The position numbers and the translations under genes are program-made. From Leucaena leucocephala (taxonomy: Eukaryota > Streptophyta > Magnoliopsida > Fabales > Fabaceae): a stretch of DNA of 64,000 nt. Every line of letters starts with the position of its first letter. Position 1 is the stretch's first letter. Of this stretch, positions 25,109 through 35,536 are shown piece after piece. The stretch lies in contig CM073535.1 in the NCBI GenBank assembly GCA_037074615.1, positions 15,105,001-15,169,000 of the forward strand. The letters are read 5' to 3'. Under the pieces are notes generated by a model. It was not told where the DNA came from. It ran no database searches and saw only the letters and a program-made list of their open reading frames with translations.

Positions 25109-25411
25109 ATGGCTAAAGTCTATACTGAGATGGTGGTTGTTAATAGAATCGAGGAGAGAGTTGCAGCGATCTATGAAGAAATCAAGGATGTTGAAATTAT
25201 ATATAAATCCCTTTCAGAAATGCTTTCTTGTGCCAGTCAAGCAAATGTCATTTTTACGAGCACTGCATCAAAAATGCCCTTGTTCTTGAAAGATCATGTG
25301 CAGGACCTTCCTCTCGCGAGTCAAGATGTTGGAGGGCTTCGTCTTTTTGTTGATATCTCTGTTCCTAAGAAACGCATGAAATACAATTGTAGAAGTAGTG
25401 AGAAAAATTAA
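25109..25411 (+). pseudogene. Captured glutamyl-tRNA reductase (HEMA) fragment inside the MULE
   Basis: The first 86 codons (25109-25366) read as the NADPH-binding region of plant glutamyl-tRNA reductase: MVVVNR, ERVAAI, EMLSCAS, VIFTSTAS, LPLAS, and GGLRLFVDISVP. In the plastid this enzyme reduces glutamyl-tRNA to glutamate-1-semialdehyde, the first committed step of chlorophyll and haem synthesis. The full enzyme has over 500 residues, so this is a small internal slice. Both ends leave the family (MAKVYTE; PKKRMKYN after VP). There is no stop or frameshift across the slice. It lies about 30-70 bp inside the right arm and antisense to the transposase, as in Pack-MULE-type capture. No evidence of expression. 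Confidence 0.85.
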
Positions 25412-25439
25412 TGCTTATTGCTTCTTCTTTTTATATCAT

Positions 25440-25858
25440 GGACAAAATGATCATCAAAATTAAGAAAGTGTTACAATGAAGCAAAAGTAACCAAACTAAA
25501 AATAACTTGCGAAAATCAAAAGGCAAAGAAAAAGGAATTTTTACGAACTTTAAAGTATAGAAGACCCTTTAGCAGTGTCAAATTATTCCTTAGATCATGC
25601 TTATTTCCTTTTTAATGGGAAAGGACTCTTATTTGTGTGCATAGTAAACTGTTTATAGAATAAATTAATTTGAATTGATATCTATCTTTTATTAACTGGT
25701 AAATATTTCTAGCTAAAGAGAATATAGAAAATTTAGATAGGAACAATTTAGTCTCTTTAATTTAATATTTTAAGAGTTAATCTGCCTAAATAAATATTAT
25801 TTTTATAATCTTTTTAATTAAATATTAATTATTTTAGGTCTTTTATTTCAATTTTTCC
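25440..25858 (-). repeat. Right terminal inverted repeat of the MULE
   Basis: Reverse complement of the left arm; ends AATTTTTCC at 25858 and is followed by the duplication TCTTTGAAT. Alignment to the left arm covers about 0.4 kb. Confidence 0.88.
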
Positions 25859-25867
25859 TCTTTGAAT

Positions 25868-26101
25868 TGGTTGATATCAAACCCTTAAAATATTGAAAAC
25901 AAAAACCGACTATTTCAACTTGGTTGTTTGGGTTTTTGGGTCAAGCATTTAAAGATGAAATAAATACTGCAACTTGCCCAACCCCTCATGGTCAAGTCAC
26001 CATCAAAATGAAGTGAAAGCTTAAACACGACTTTTCTTCTGCATCCTTCTTCTTCTTCTTCAACAATCATCATAAGGCCAGGGGAAGAAAATTAACTGTT
26101 A
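25868..26101 (+). promoter_or_regulatory. Short upstream region of the kinase gene
   Basis: Only 234 bp separate the MULE duplication from the start codon. An A/T-rich AAATAAATAC at about 25958 could act as a TATA element. A CT-rich run with repeated CTT at about 26030-26062 looks like a plant 5' UTR or initiator region. Any more distal promoter now lies beyond the 4.9 kb MULE. The assignment is by position only. Confidence 0.45.
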
Positions 26102-27472
26102 ATGGAGGACAGAGTAGTGAACACTATCGCTGTAATATCAGTGATTGCTCTTATCACTTTTGTCGTCATCGCTCACGTCTTCTTAAAGCGTTCAAAAGCC
26201 TTCTTCCTCATCTTAGGGGCCGATGTTGCGGTCAGCCTCGTCGTCTTTGCCTGTGTTCTAATCCGATTGCGATACAACCGCAGAAGAAAACTGATAGAAT
26301 CCCGATATAAATCTGAAGGTAGAGAGCTCCGAATAGAGTACAGCTTCTTGCGAAAAGTCGCCGGCGTTCCGATCAAGTTCCGATTCCAAGAGCTCGAAAA
26401 CGCCACCGATGGATTCCAATCGCTACTCGGCCAAGGAGCCTCTGCTTCGGTCTTCAAAGGTATTTTAAACGACGGCACGTCGGTCGCCGTCAAGAGAATC
26501 AACGGCGAAGAACGAGGCGAGAAGGAGTTCAAATCGGAAGTCGCCGCCATAGCCAGTGTCCAGCACGTCAACCTTGTTCGCCTGATTGGATATTGCAACT
26601 CCGCCACAGCCCCAAGGTACTTAGTTTACGAGTTTATCCCAAACGGGTCTTTGGATTCTTGGATATTTCCCATTAAAACCGAAAATCGAAGATCTCGCCG
26701 TGGGTTTTTATCGTGGAGCTTGAGATACAGAGTAGCCATTGACGTAGCCAAAGCTCTTTCTTACCTTCACCATGATTGCAGATCGAGAATACTACACCTA
26801 GATGTAAAACCAGAGAACATTTTAATAGACGAGAATTTCAAAGCAGTCGTCTCAGATTTCGGTCTCTCGAAGCTGATGGGGAAAGACGAGAGCGAAGTGA
26901 TGACAACAGTGAGAGGAACAAGAGGGTATTTAGCTCCAGAATGGCTCTTAGAACATGGAGTTTCAGAGAAAACAGATATATACAGTTACGGAATGGTACT
27001 ATTAGAGATAATAGGAGGAAGGAGAAACGTGCGTTTAATCCAAGATCTGAAGGACAAGGCAAAGAAGAAGATGCAGTATTTTCCCAAGATTGTGAACGAG
27101 AGAGTAAGAGAAGGAAAGTTAATGGAGCTTGTGGATCAAAGGGTGATTGAAAGTGGGGGTGTTGATGAGAAAGAAGTGAAGAGATTGGTCTACGTGGCAC
27201 TGTGGTGCATACAGGAGAGGCCAAGGGTGAGGCCAAGCACTAAACAAGTGGTGGAGATGCTTGAAGGAAGAGCGAGGGTGGATGAGCCACCTGATACGAG
27301 GATGGTTATGGGTAATTTGTTTTCAATGGAAGGAGAAGAAGAAGGAGGAGAAAGAGAAAATTACGAGAATACTACGAGATTAGCCGATTATGTGGCAAGC
27401 CAGAGGGCAATAGGAAATTTGGAATATGGATCTACCTACTCCATGGCCACCACGGTTCTATCTGGAAGATAG
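26102..27472 (+). CDS. Receptor-like protein kinase, At5g20050-like
   Basis: A 456-residue single-exon kinase. Two hydrophobic segments (about 7-28 and 34-55) suggest membrane anchoring with no real extracellular domain, then a basic stretch RRRK and the conserved GRELRIEYSFLRKVAGVP. The kinase domain spans about 104-390: P-loop GQGASASVFKG (110-120) with Ala in place of the third Gly, Lys131 in VAVKR, Glu146, HLDVKPEN (232-239), DFG 252-254, and APEW 278-281. Leu233 stands before catalytic Asp234, so it is a non-RD kinase. The tail holds a Glu/Gly-rich run. Length and motif order match Arabidopsis At5g20050, a probable receptor-like Ser/Thr kinase of unknown role. The GC content is higher than its surroundings. 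The start is chosen because MEDRV leads into the first membrane segment. Confidence 0.93.
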   Translation: MEDRVVNTIAVISVIALITFVVIAHVFLKRSKAFFLILGADVAVSLVVFACVLIRLRYNRRRKLIESRYKSEGRELRIEYSFLRKVAGVPIKFRFQELENATDGFQSLLGQGASASVFKGILNDGTSVAVKRINGEERGEKEFKSEVAAIASVQHVNLVRLIGYCNSATAPRYLVYEFIPNGSLDSWIFPIKTENRRSRRGFLSWSLRYRVAIDVAKALSYLHHDCRSRILHLDVKPENILIDENFKAVVSDFGLSKLMGKDESEVMTTVRGTRGYLAPEWLLEHGVSEKTDIYSYGMVLLEIIGGRRNVRLIQDLKDKAKKKMQYFPKIVNERVREGKLMELVDQRVIESGGVDEKEVKRLVYVALWCIQERPRVRPSTKQVVEMLEGRARVDEPPDTRMVMGNLFSMEGEEEGGERENYENTTRLADYVASQRAIGNLEYGSTYSMATTVLSGR

Positions 27473-29861
27473 ATGGATCCAAATATATATTTACGCAGAG
27501 AGTTCTACTTCATCAACAATTCATAACATCTCAGGATCAATATGGATAAGTTTTGTTTCTGATCTGATTATTTTTTTATTTGAATTGTATAAAACATCTG
27601 CACACAGATAGATTAAGCATTGCACTGTTCGTTACAACTTCGCTTCTGGCTGTTTCTTGACTTCAATTTGAAATGTTATGCTCAAAATATAAGTTTCAAA
27701 TAACTAAATCACTCCATTCACAAATAGAGTTGGGTTTGTAAGTTGTTGGGACTTTCCTTCTTAACAGGTCCTTTTGGCATTTAGCTCTACCTTAGGCTTT
27801 TGTTCTTCCAAATGGTGCTTTTATCGAAAGTAGGTTAATTGAAAGAGCTATATGAAGGGTTTTGACCGAAGTGTCATTAATTCTTATTTTATTATATCAT
27901 TTTTTATATATTTTAAGAAACTTATTATATTTAGTAAGTATTATTGAAATAGTTTTATTTACTTTATGTTTTAATTGATTATATAAATTAAATAATTATA
28001 AAATATTATTTTTTTGTATTTTTATTAATTTTATTATCTCTCTTAATTAAATTAATTTGTATGAATGTATTTCGCTTTTATATATTTTATAAAATTAAAA
28101 AAAAGAAATAAAAGATGACTAAGACTACTATACAATTATATTATATAAGAAAGGTTAATTGAGGAATTGTTAAATTGAAATAAGAAATTATAATATCTAA
28201 TTAGCGAGAACCATGATACATCCAATAATATTATATTATATTATATTAATATTATATTTTATTATATTAAATCATTCCTTTAATTTAATATTATATTATA
28301 TTATATTAATTCAAAGATAATTTTTTAAATATTTAATATTTGAATATAATCAAAGGATAATAGATAAATGTGTTATTTTTTTATTTTTTTATTAATTATT
28401 TTATCTTTTTTATCTTATTGCTTTTTATTTGAATTGTTTATAGGATATTTGAGTTAAAAAACAAGATTACCTCTGAAAATATTGGAAAATATGATAGATT
28501 TAAAGGAAACTGAAGATAAATGGATATTTTTATTACTTTTTAAAAAGCTAATCAATAAAGAGACCCACATCAACAAGACTAACTTCTAAAAGCTATATAA
28601 AAGACCCCAAGGCTCCTCTATTCAAGACACCAATCACTACCACCATCAAAATCATCTTTATCTTTTCCATAATTCCAATATTTTCCTTCTAAACTCTTGA
28701 GGAGAGATATAGTGACTTGATTTCTTGTGCTTTAGAGTTAGGAGTTGAACAATTTTATGTTTTGATATTTTTCTTTATGAAAATTTTTTATTTACTAGAT
28801 TTAGGTTTTGACATTTGTATATGTTGGACCTAGGGTTTCGATTAAAACACCTTTGTGATCAAACCCTTGTGATTTTTTAATTTAATTTATGATTTGGTTT
28901 CACATGTTGGGTTATAGGGTTTATGTGTTTAGTTGTATGTTTTTGGTTGAATATCCATATTAGATGAACAAATCATTTATTGTTTAATTTATCATATACT
29001 AAGTGGATCTTCAAAAATTATTCTTAATACAATTATACGCTACATCTATGTATAATTATGGATTCTTTGATTTGACCATGGCGGTTGTCTAGGGCTCTAC
29101 ATGATAGGGACTTAGTATATATAATTGTATAATTCTAATATATTATTAAACATTGGTAACCACGCATCAATCTTTGAAAGCGATCGTCTTATTGGTAACA
29201 TCATTTTAACTATTGCTTTTATTTTATTTTATTTTTGTTATTATCTCTTTTTACTTTCTAAAAATTATTAATCAATTTCTCTTCTACTACTCCTGACTCT
29301 CACACTTGGCTAGTATAGAATTAAGCTATGTATTGACTCCACGTAAGAAATATGACATAGGTTTACCTCTATACTATATAGAGATTAATTTAGAAATTAA
29401 TTTGAGTGCTAATGACATGTGACATCAGAGGGGCTAACCTGCAAGAAGCTAAGTAAAGCACTGAGTAAAGTGTTGTTGTATGGAGTGGCTGGAACATTGA
29501 CTCTTAGGGGGTGTAGTTATGAGTCCTACATCAAGAGGTTTCCTTGAAAGAGGCACCTTATAAGGCCGATTCTTCAACTCCAACAATTAGCTTTTGGGGT
29601 GTAGTTTTCCTAATGACTTTGCTTGTTACAATGTGGAAAAAGATATGAGAGAATTAGTAGGAAAAAAAAGATGAGAGACAATTAATCAAGGGTAAAAATG
29701 AAAAAAAGTATTAAATGATAAAACAAATCCAAATTGAAGTCTATAAAAAATGTTACACCCCTTAAAAAATTTCAATAGTATATTTTGAATTGGAGAGAGT
29801 ATCTTGTGGACTTGCTAGCAAACTAAGGAACATAGAACTAGTAAGAAAATACGTTTGTGGG
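27473..29861. other. AT-rich intergenic region with possible eroded LTR
   Basis: It starts with the kinase 3' region. TATTA-type low-complexity runs occupy about 28224-28320. Around 28595 CTATATAAAAG followed by CACCAATCACTACC looks like a retroelement-type promoter, and 29440-29610 contains TAGCTTTTGGGGTGTAG, a phrase seen in some plant TRIM-like LTRs. I found no LTR ends or duplications, no ORF above 60 codons and no RNA gene. Confidence 0.35.
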
Positions 29862-30525
29862 TAGGGGTGTGCATGAGGCTTGGTTTCTTGGTAAGTTCGC
29901 AAAAAAAAAAATACCTAACTCAAAAAATAGCAGCCCAATGAGAAACAGGTAAGGTTAGACTAGGCAAAATACCTAGCAGGGCTAGGCATTGGGCAAGGTA
30001 TGTTACCTTGCCCATTTGGCCCAGCTTGAAAAATATAAAATATTTATATTAATACTATAATATACAATGTAATATTGCTTTCAATCATTATTTTATCCCC
30101 TTTTATTTTGATAAAAAAATTATCTCCTTCTATGCTTTTTATTGTTCGGGGAGATCAATCTAAAGTTACCATTACAATTGCAAACCATTTGGGTTTTAAG
30201 GTTTTTTTTATTATGCAATGGACTTAAAACATTTATTTACAATCATTTTATTGTCTTGTTCTTAGTGGATTATAGATATTATTTAATTTTTAAAGACATA
30301 TGGTATTATTTTAAATTTCAATACTCAAATTTGTTTACCCATATGGTATAGACAAGGTGTCACCATTTGGGCAAGGGATGCTTATCAAAACTAGCCCACC
30401 TTTGGCCAACTCAAAATGATTAGAACTTTTATTAGGAAGGGCTAGGCATAAGGCTTTAAAATGTAACTCAATCTTTCTTCAGGCAAGGGTTTTGCCTTAC
30501 TCTATCATGCCCATACACACCCTTA
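29862..30525. mobile_element. hAT-type non-autonomous inverted-repeat element
   Basis: 664 bp with ends TAGGGGTGTGCATG and CATGCCCATACACACCCTTA. They are imperfect terminal inverted repeats of the TAGGGGTGTNCAT type known from plant hAT elements. An 8-bp target duplication flanks it: TTTGTGGG at 29854-29861 and TTTATGGG at 30526-30533, one mismatch, matching the 8-bp hAT rule. The ORF at 30142-30351 inside it has no transposase features. Confidence 0.85.
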
Positions 30526-31238
30526 TTTATGGGGTAGAATGTAGTGTACGATCTTTACTATTTTAACTCCAGTTTTTCAAACAAATCCCTTCGGAATTTT
30601 TGTTTTTTTATTTAATTCTAAGAAAAATATTTTATATGTAGCTATTGTTTTTACAACAACACATTTATATTAATATTTTTTGGTCTGGTTGGTTGAATTA
30701 TTCCTATGAATTTATGAGATGATTACTATTTATTCTTCAGTAGTTTTGTCTTTCTTCACTTGATCTTGTTGGTTTTAAAATGCTCCATTAACGGGTTGAT
30801 TAAGATAAGGAAGTTTAGAATTATTTAATTACGAAATTGAACAATAAATAAAATAATGTCACTTTGTTTATTATTTATTTATAATTTATTTGTTTTAGAA
30901 TTTTGAATGTTGAATTCAAAATCTCATTTTGAATGGATGTTATTTATATATCTTTTTTTTTTTAAAACATAGGTATTTTCCTATCAGTGAAGGCAATCCT
31001 ATTTGAGATATTATCAGGCACTAAATATGGGCACCTTCTCCAATAAAGAATAGAACTTTGATTCGTTATATTATAAAAAATTATTTTTTTTTGCTAGAAT
31101 CAATCCTGTTGATATGTTATTTGTAAGTTAATAGTGTAGTTGTATTTTTCATAAAAGATCAAATGTTACTAAAAGATAAAACGATTACAAACATTAAACC
31201 CAACTCGTAGTTAATAGTGTAGTTAGGTCTTGTTATTT

Positions 31239-31265
31239 GGGGGAGTGGGGGTCGGGGGTCGGGGG
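31239..31265 (+). other. Four-tract G5 motif (predicted G-quadruplex)
   Basis: Four runs of exactly five G at 31239-31243, 31247-31251, 31254-31258 and 31261-31265, with loops AGT, TC and TC. Such short loops predict a stable quadruplex. It lies in otherwise AT-rich sequence with no recognised gene. Confidence 0.8.
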
Positions 31266-31330
31266 TAAGGCGACAAGAACAAAGAAGACCTTTTCATCAT
31301 TATGATGAAATTTCTCACCGTCTCCTGTAA

Positions 31331-31655
31331 TTCTTTTAAGGTTTAAAGTTCTTAAATATTTTAGAAGTTTCTATGGATGAGCACCTAACACTTGAAAGGT
31401 TTTTTTTCAATCTACTATATCCTGAAAGTTTTATTCGGACAAATTTTGCCGTGACAATTAATCAAGGTTAATTTTGACAGTTAAAGACAACTGGGTCAAA
31501 AGAAAAAATTAACAATTAAATTTAACATTGACTAATGGCTAGGACAAAATTGCTATGAAATAGAACTTATATGACATATTAGATCCAAAAAAAATTCTGG
31601 GTACTCTTCAGTGGAAACTTCCAAGACTTTTAAGCACCTTAACCTTTTTTTTTTA
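31331..31655. repeat. Foldback / inverted repeat, probable MITE
   Basis: The left arm (31331 to about 31450) matches the reverse complement of the right arm (about 31530-31655). Shared words include AAGGTT, TTAGAAGTTTC against TTGGAAGTTTC, a T8 run, and ACAAAATTTTG-like words near the centre. Arms are about 110-120 bp and diverged. Its target duplication was not determined. Confidence 0.55.
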
Positions 31656-32530
31656 AAAAAAAAAAAAAGAACTTTTTTTTTTTTTGTATATTTTGGTTTG
31701 ATCTACTGCGGATCCTGGTGAAGGTTAATCTGTAATCCCGAAATGATGGTTCGCATAGAAGATTTCATCTACAGTGTTATATTATTATTATTCTATTATC
31801 AATTTCTAATCTATCCATGTAAAATGTAAATAGCTTATTGTTTATAATGGAGTTTCAGATAAAACAAGGCTTGTAAATATTTTCTTGATAACAGAAATAA
31901 AAACAAGAACACATAAACAAATATGACCTTGTTTAATCAGTTTTTGATTTTTATGTTACTACTATTAGAATAGTTTATAAATTTGTTCAGAATAAGTTTT
32001 AAGAAGAAAAAAATAAAAAAAACATAATAATTGTTCTAAGAAATCATATTTGAGGATAAATAAATAAAAACTTGTATAAAATAATTATTAGAGGAAAAAA
32101 AAAGAATTCTTTGATTCACTTATTTTATATAAGTGATGTTCACATATTTTTTATAATTATTAGTTAATGATATTTTTCATCTTTAAATTTGGTACCATAC
32201 AAAATAAATTAATGCTAGATTAGCCACAGAAATTCCATCCCAATTATTGATGGAATATTTCCATTGCTAAGTTAAAATTACATTGACAGTTTTTAGGACA
32301 GCATCTTCTAAATTTTCGACAGAATGTTTCATCCCTAATTTATTTCCGTGGCTAGTAATGAATCGGTGGAAATTAGCGACAAAGAGTTTCCATCAATAAT
32401 AAGTCTGTTACAAAATTAGAATTAGAGTTAGCAACAAGCATTAGCAACGATAGTTAGTGACTATAAGTTTTTAGGTGTACTTTGAATGTTACTTTGATTC
32501 ATAGAGATACCCCCATGAAATCAGAGCATT

Positions 32531-32928
32531 TGTTATAGACTCTGGTTATGCTACACAACAAATGACCTCAGGAGAGAAAAGACGAGATACTACAGAGAGA
32601 GAGAGAGAGGGTAGCAAGTGAAATATATTCAGAATGCACACCCCTTGGTTGTGCTCTGTATTTCGTGCATGCCTGCATGAGTGAGGGGAAGTGGAATAAA
32701 ATCACTGCTTACTTCTCCACATTCTCCTCCTGCAAAATTGATAAGCTAACTCCCATTTTATCTCATAGGGGTATATTATACATATATACTATACTATCTC
32801 TATTATTCTCACGATGACCCCAATCTTTATTGGATTTGGGCCTAATCCACCCAAGGTGGATTAGCTGACTTTCCAACATCTCCCACTCATATTTGGTATA
32901 TTAGATGTTATGGGTCCAATCTCTGTGA
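32531..32928 (-). mobile_element. Short copia-type LTR with adjoining polypurine tract
   Basis: A 349-bp LTR reads TGTTATAGAC at 32531 and ends CTTTCCAACA at 32879, with TG...CA on both strands. Next to it the minus strand has AGTGGGAGA, a polypurine tract, so this is a 3' LTR of an element extending rightward on the minus strand. Internal remnants follow to 32928 and resume at 35537-36455 after another LTR. An 18-bp GA-rich microsatellite lies at about 32593-32610. Confidence 0.65.
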
Positions 32929-35536
32929 GACTGGCTATTTCACCCAAAAAAAGGGGATGAATTGGGTGATTTTAAATTTTTTTGAAAACTCTAAAGATAT
33001 TTGAAATGAGTTTAAAAAGTTGAGTTTAGAAAAATATCACCTCAGGAAGAAGTTGTTAAAGAAAGATTACACAAGTTGATTTATATTAGTTCAGTCTAAT
33101 CAACTTGACCTATGTCTAGTCCCTAGAGCTCTGAATGTTCCACTATATTCCAATATTATGTGGGTTCTTGTACCTCAATACATTCACATGAGAATCTCTC
33201 TCACTCCCTCTTACAACCATAAGGTTATCTAGTGAGAATCCCTCTCATTCCCCCTTGCACCTTTAATGTTACACTTTACTCAAGAACTCCTCTTGAGCAA
33301 ATTAAAGAAAATGATTGTTACAAACAAACTCTCTCTATAGAATAGATAAGATAAACATTTAAGTAGAAACTCTCTCTAAGTTTCTCTCTAACAAGAATTT
33401 GTATGCTCTGAATCAAAGTAGAGAAACAGAGTGAAATAGAGACCTATTGAATATGATCGAAGGGTATGATGTGCATCTCTTGTTTTTCTTTTAAGTTTCC
33501 CAACTTCTTTTTTTTCTCATTTAGGCTTATTCTTCTTTTATACTTGGTTCTTCAAAATTCTGTTGAAGCATTGAAGTAGCTATTGAGATAGTTGTTGTGA
33601 AATCTAGTCGTTATTGCTTATGTGTGCATTTGGTTCTTTAGTTGATCTCTTCATTGAATCTTGTTTTCAGCCTGTAAATGATCTTGAAACATGCTTTAGT
33701 AAAGATAGATAATCAATGTAAGTACAGAGAAAGTATTTCCAAATGATTTATAATTAGATATTAAAATATGATAAACTCTGGTTTAAAATTCTTTTTGTAA
33801 ACTGGCTTGACTTATTGAAGAGCTTATCGAATAACATGCTTATCGAAAAGGTCTTTGATTAATTGCTAAAGAATTATATTTGAAATAGTTAAAATCTTAT
33901 TGAACAATTCTTCAATAATCAGCCTTATCGAAAAGGACTTCAATAATTCTTCAATAAATTGTAAAGATATAGTTCATGATTTATCGAATAGGTATTGAAT
34001 AAACATCCTTATCAATAACTCTTTAAAAACTATTCTTTCAAAAAATATACTTTTAGATTTATCGATATGTTTCACAATATGTTATTTATCGAAGTGTTCT
34101 TCGATAACTATGCTCTTTGAATAGCTTATCTATAAATACTGAAGAATATATTTTTAAGTAGACTTTAAAGACTTCTATGATCTTTACAACCTTTTGTAGC
34201 ATAATTGGAAACATATATTCAAAAGGTCATTTATTCAATCTAGATTAAAACCATATGATTATATTTTATCATATTACAGATCATAGGCTTATTGAAAATA
34301 TTCAGCATATTAGAGTAAGTCCACAAATTATAAGATTATAAGTTTAATGATCAAAACATATTAGAACAAGTTATGAGATTATAACCATTAAGAAAATAAG
34401 CCAAATAAAATTAAACTATAAACTTATGAAGATTATTCATTTAATCAAGTTCAAGTAATTCATAAGCTCATCAAAGTTATTCTAGGGCTTATCAATTAGA
34501 ATTTCAATAGATTAAGCTTAGTAAAGGATCTTATCGAAGATCTCTTTGGTAAATGACTTGATTGGATTGTTCATCGATAAGAGCATAATGAATTAGACTT
34601 TGAATCATTCATGAATAATCTAATCTTCATAATTTAAAGTCTAAATAGACCATAGATGATTTAAACATATCAAAGAACATTTAAGCATTGAATCATCATT
34701 AAAACATTTCAAATAATCAAATCACATCAAGAACATTAATCTATATTAAGATTCCAGTGATTTGAATATGAAATAACTTTATCTTTTCTTTCATTTTATC
34801 TTATATAAAGTTGTGACTCAAGATTCCAAAGATCAAATTGAGAAGAAAGCAATTAAATCATTTGTAAGGATTATTTATGAAAACAGAGACTCAATGATCT
34901 TTGACAAACTTAAAACATTCTCAAAATATTAGATTTTAAACCTATAAACCATTCTATTCCCTTATCATAAGTTCTTCTAAAATATGATATCAAAAGCAAA
35001 GTGGTAGAATATAAGAAAAATCATTTATAATGTTTTTGAAAAACTCATAAACTTTTCCTTATTTATTGAAGATTTATTCAATAAATCTTCTTATCGAATA
35101 GTCATTCGATAAACGAGCTTTGAAAACATAATAACTTTTTTGAAAATTAGATATGATTAATTGAAGATTTTATCGATAAATACTTTGTTAGATCAATGTT
35201 TGATAAATCCTTTTAGCAAAATATTTCAAAAACTGAGTTTTTACAAAACTTATCAAAGGTTTATTTGATAAATCTTCTTATTGAATAGAGATTTGAATTA
35301 TTCAAGTTTTAAAATAGCGTGACTTAGAATTCTTCAACTAAAATTTGACTGATTTATCAAAGTCTTTATCGATAAGATATCTTATCGAATAGGTAATCGA
35401 TAAATGCTATTCTTTCTAATTTATCTAATAACTTATCGAATAACTGTCTCATCAATAAGCTTATTAATAAATTCTCTTTATTAGTTTAAGAAAATCTTTT
35501 AAAATTATTTCTTAATTAATTGTCATTATCAAAACA
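32929..35536 (-). mobile_element. Solo LTR of a probable SIRE-type copia family, ATCGA-rich
   Basis: The first 300 bp parallel 36456 onward (GGTGAATTGGGT-type start, then GACCTATGTCTAGTCCCTAGAG). From 33790 to 35470 the sequence is packed with TTATCGAA, TTCGATAA and TTATCGATAA words. The right end AAAACA at 35536 is followed by TTGGA; the left flank CTGGC is only a weak match, so the boundaries are approximate. The sequence on both sides appears to be one older internal region. Confidence 0.55.

Larger units (their letters stand above)
20983..25858 (-). mobile_element. Complete MULE (Mutator-like) transposon carrying a host gene fragment
   Basis: Long terminal inverted repeats pair 20983-21395 with about 25440-25858. 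For example, the left arm has AAATAAAAGACCTAAAA and TAGATATCAATTCAAATTAA, and the reverse complement of the right arm has the same words. A 9-bp target duplication flanks it: TTTTTGAAT at 20974-20982 and TCTTTGAAT at 25859-25867, one mismatch. Nine-base duplications and long inverted repeats are the Mutator hallmark. The transposase lies on the minus strand (22974-24960) and is broken. A HEMA-like coding fragment lies on the plus strand just inside the right arm. The element ends 243 bp before the kinase start codon. Confidence 0.92.
30534..32530. other. Intergenic AT-rich region with a G5 tract cluster and a foldback
   Basis: No coding region. Contents are a G-tract cluster (31239-31265), a foldback (31331-31655), long T/A homopolymers at about 31645-31690, and at 32215-32460 repeated words such as GTGGCTAGTAA and TTAGCGAC that resemble eroded CACTA-type subterminal repeats. 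Confidence 0.5.

Noticed and set aside
26173..27236. Long ORFs on the minus strand and in a second plus frame across the kinase gene
   Set aside because: They are shadows of the kinase coding frame and have no domain features.
28224..28320. TATTA-rich block as a MITE
   Set aside because: Low-complexity repeats give apparent inverted symmetry, and no duplication or ends were found.
30142..30351. 69-codon ORF inside the hAT-type element as a transposase remnant
   Set aside because: The text is hydrophobic, AT-driven and without hAT dimerisation or zinc-finger motifs.
33780..35480. Repeated ATCGA words as a CRISPR-like or satellite array
   Set aside because: There is no constant repeat and spacer length, the genome is a plant, and the words sit inside an LTR.
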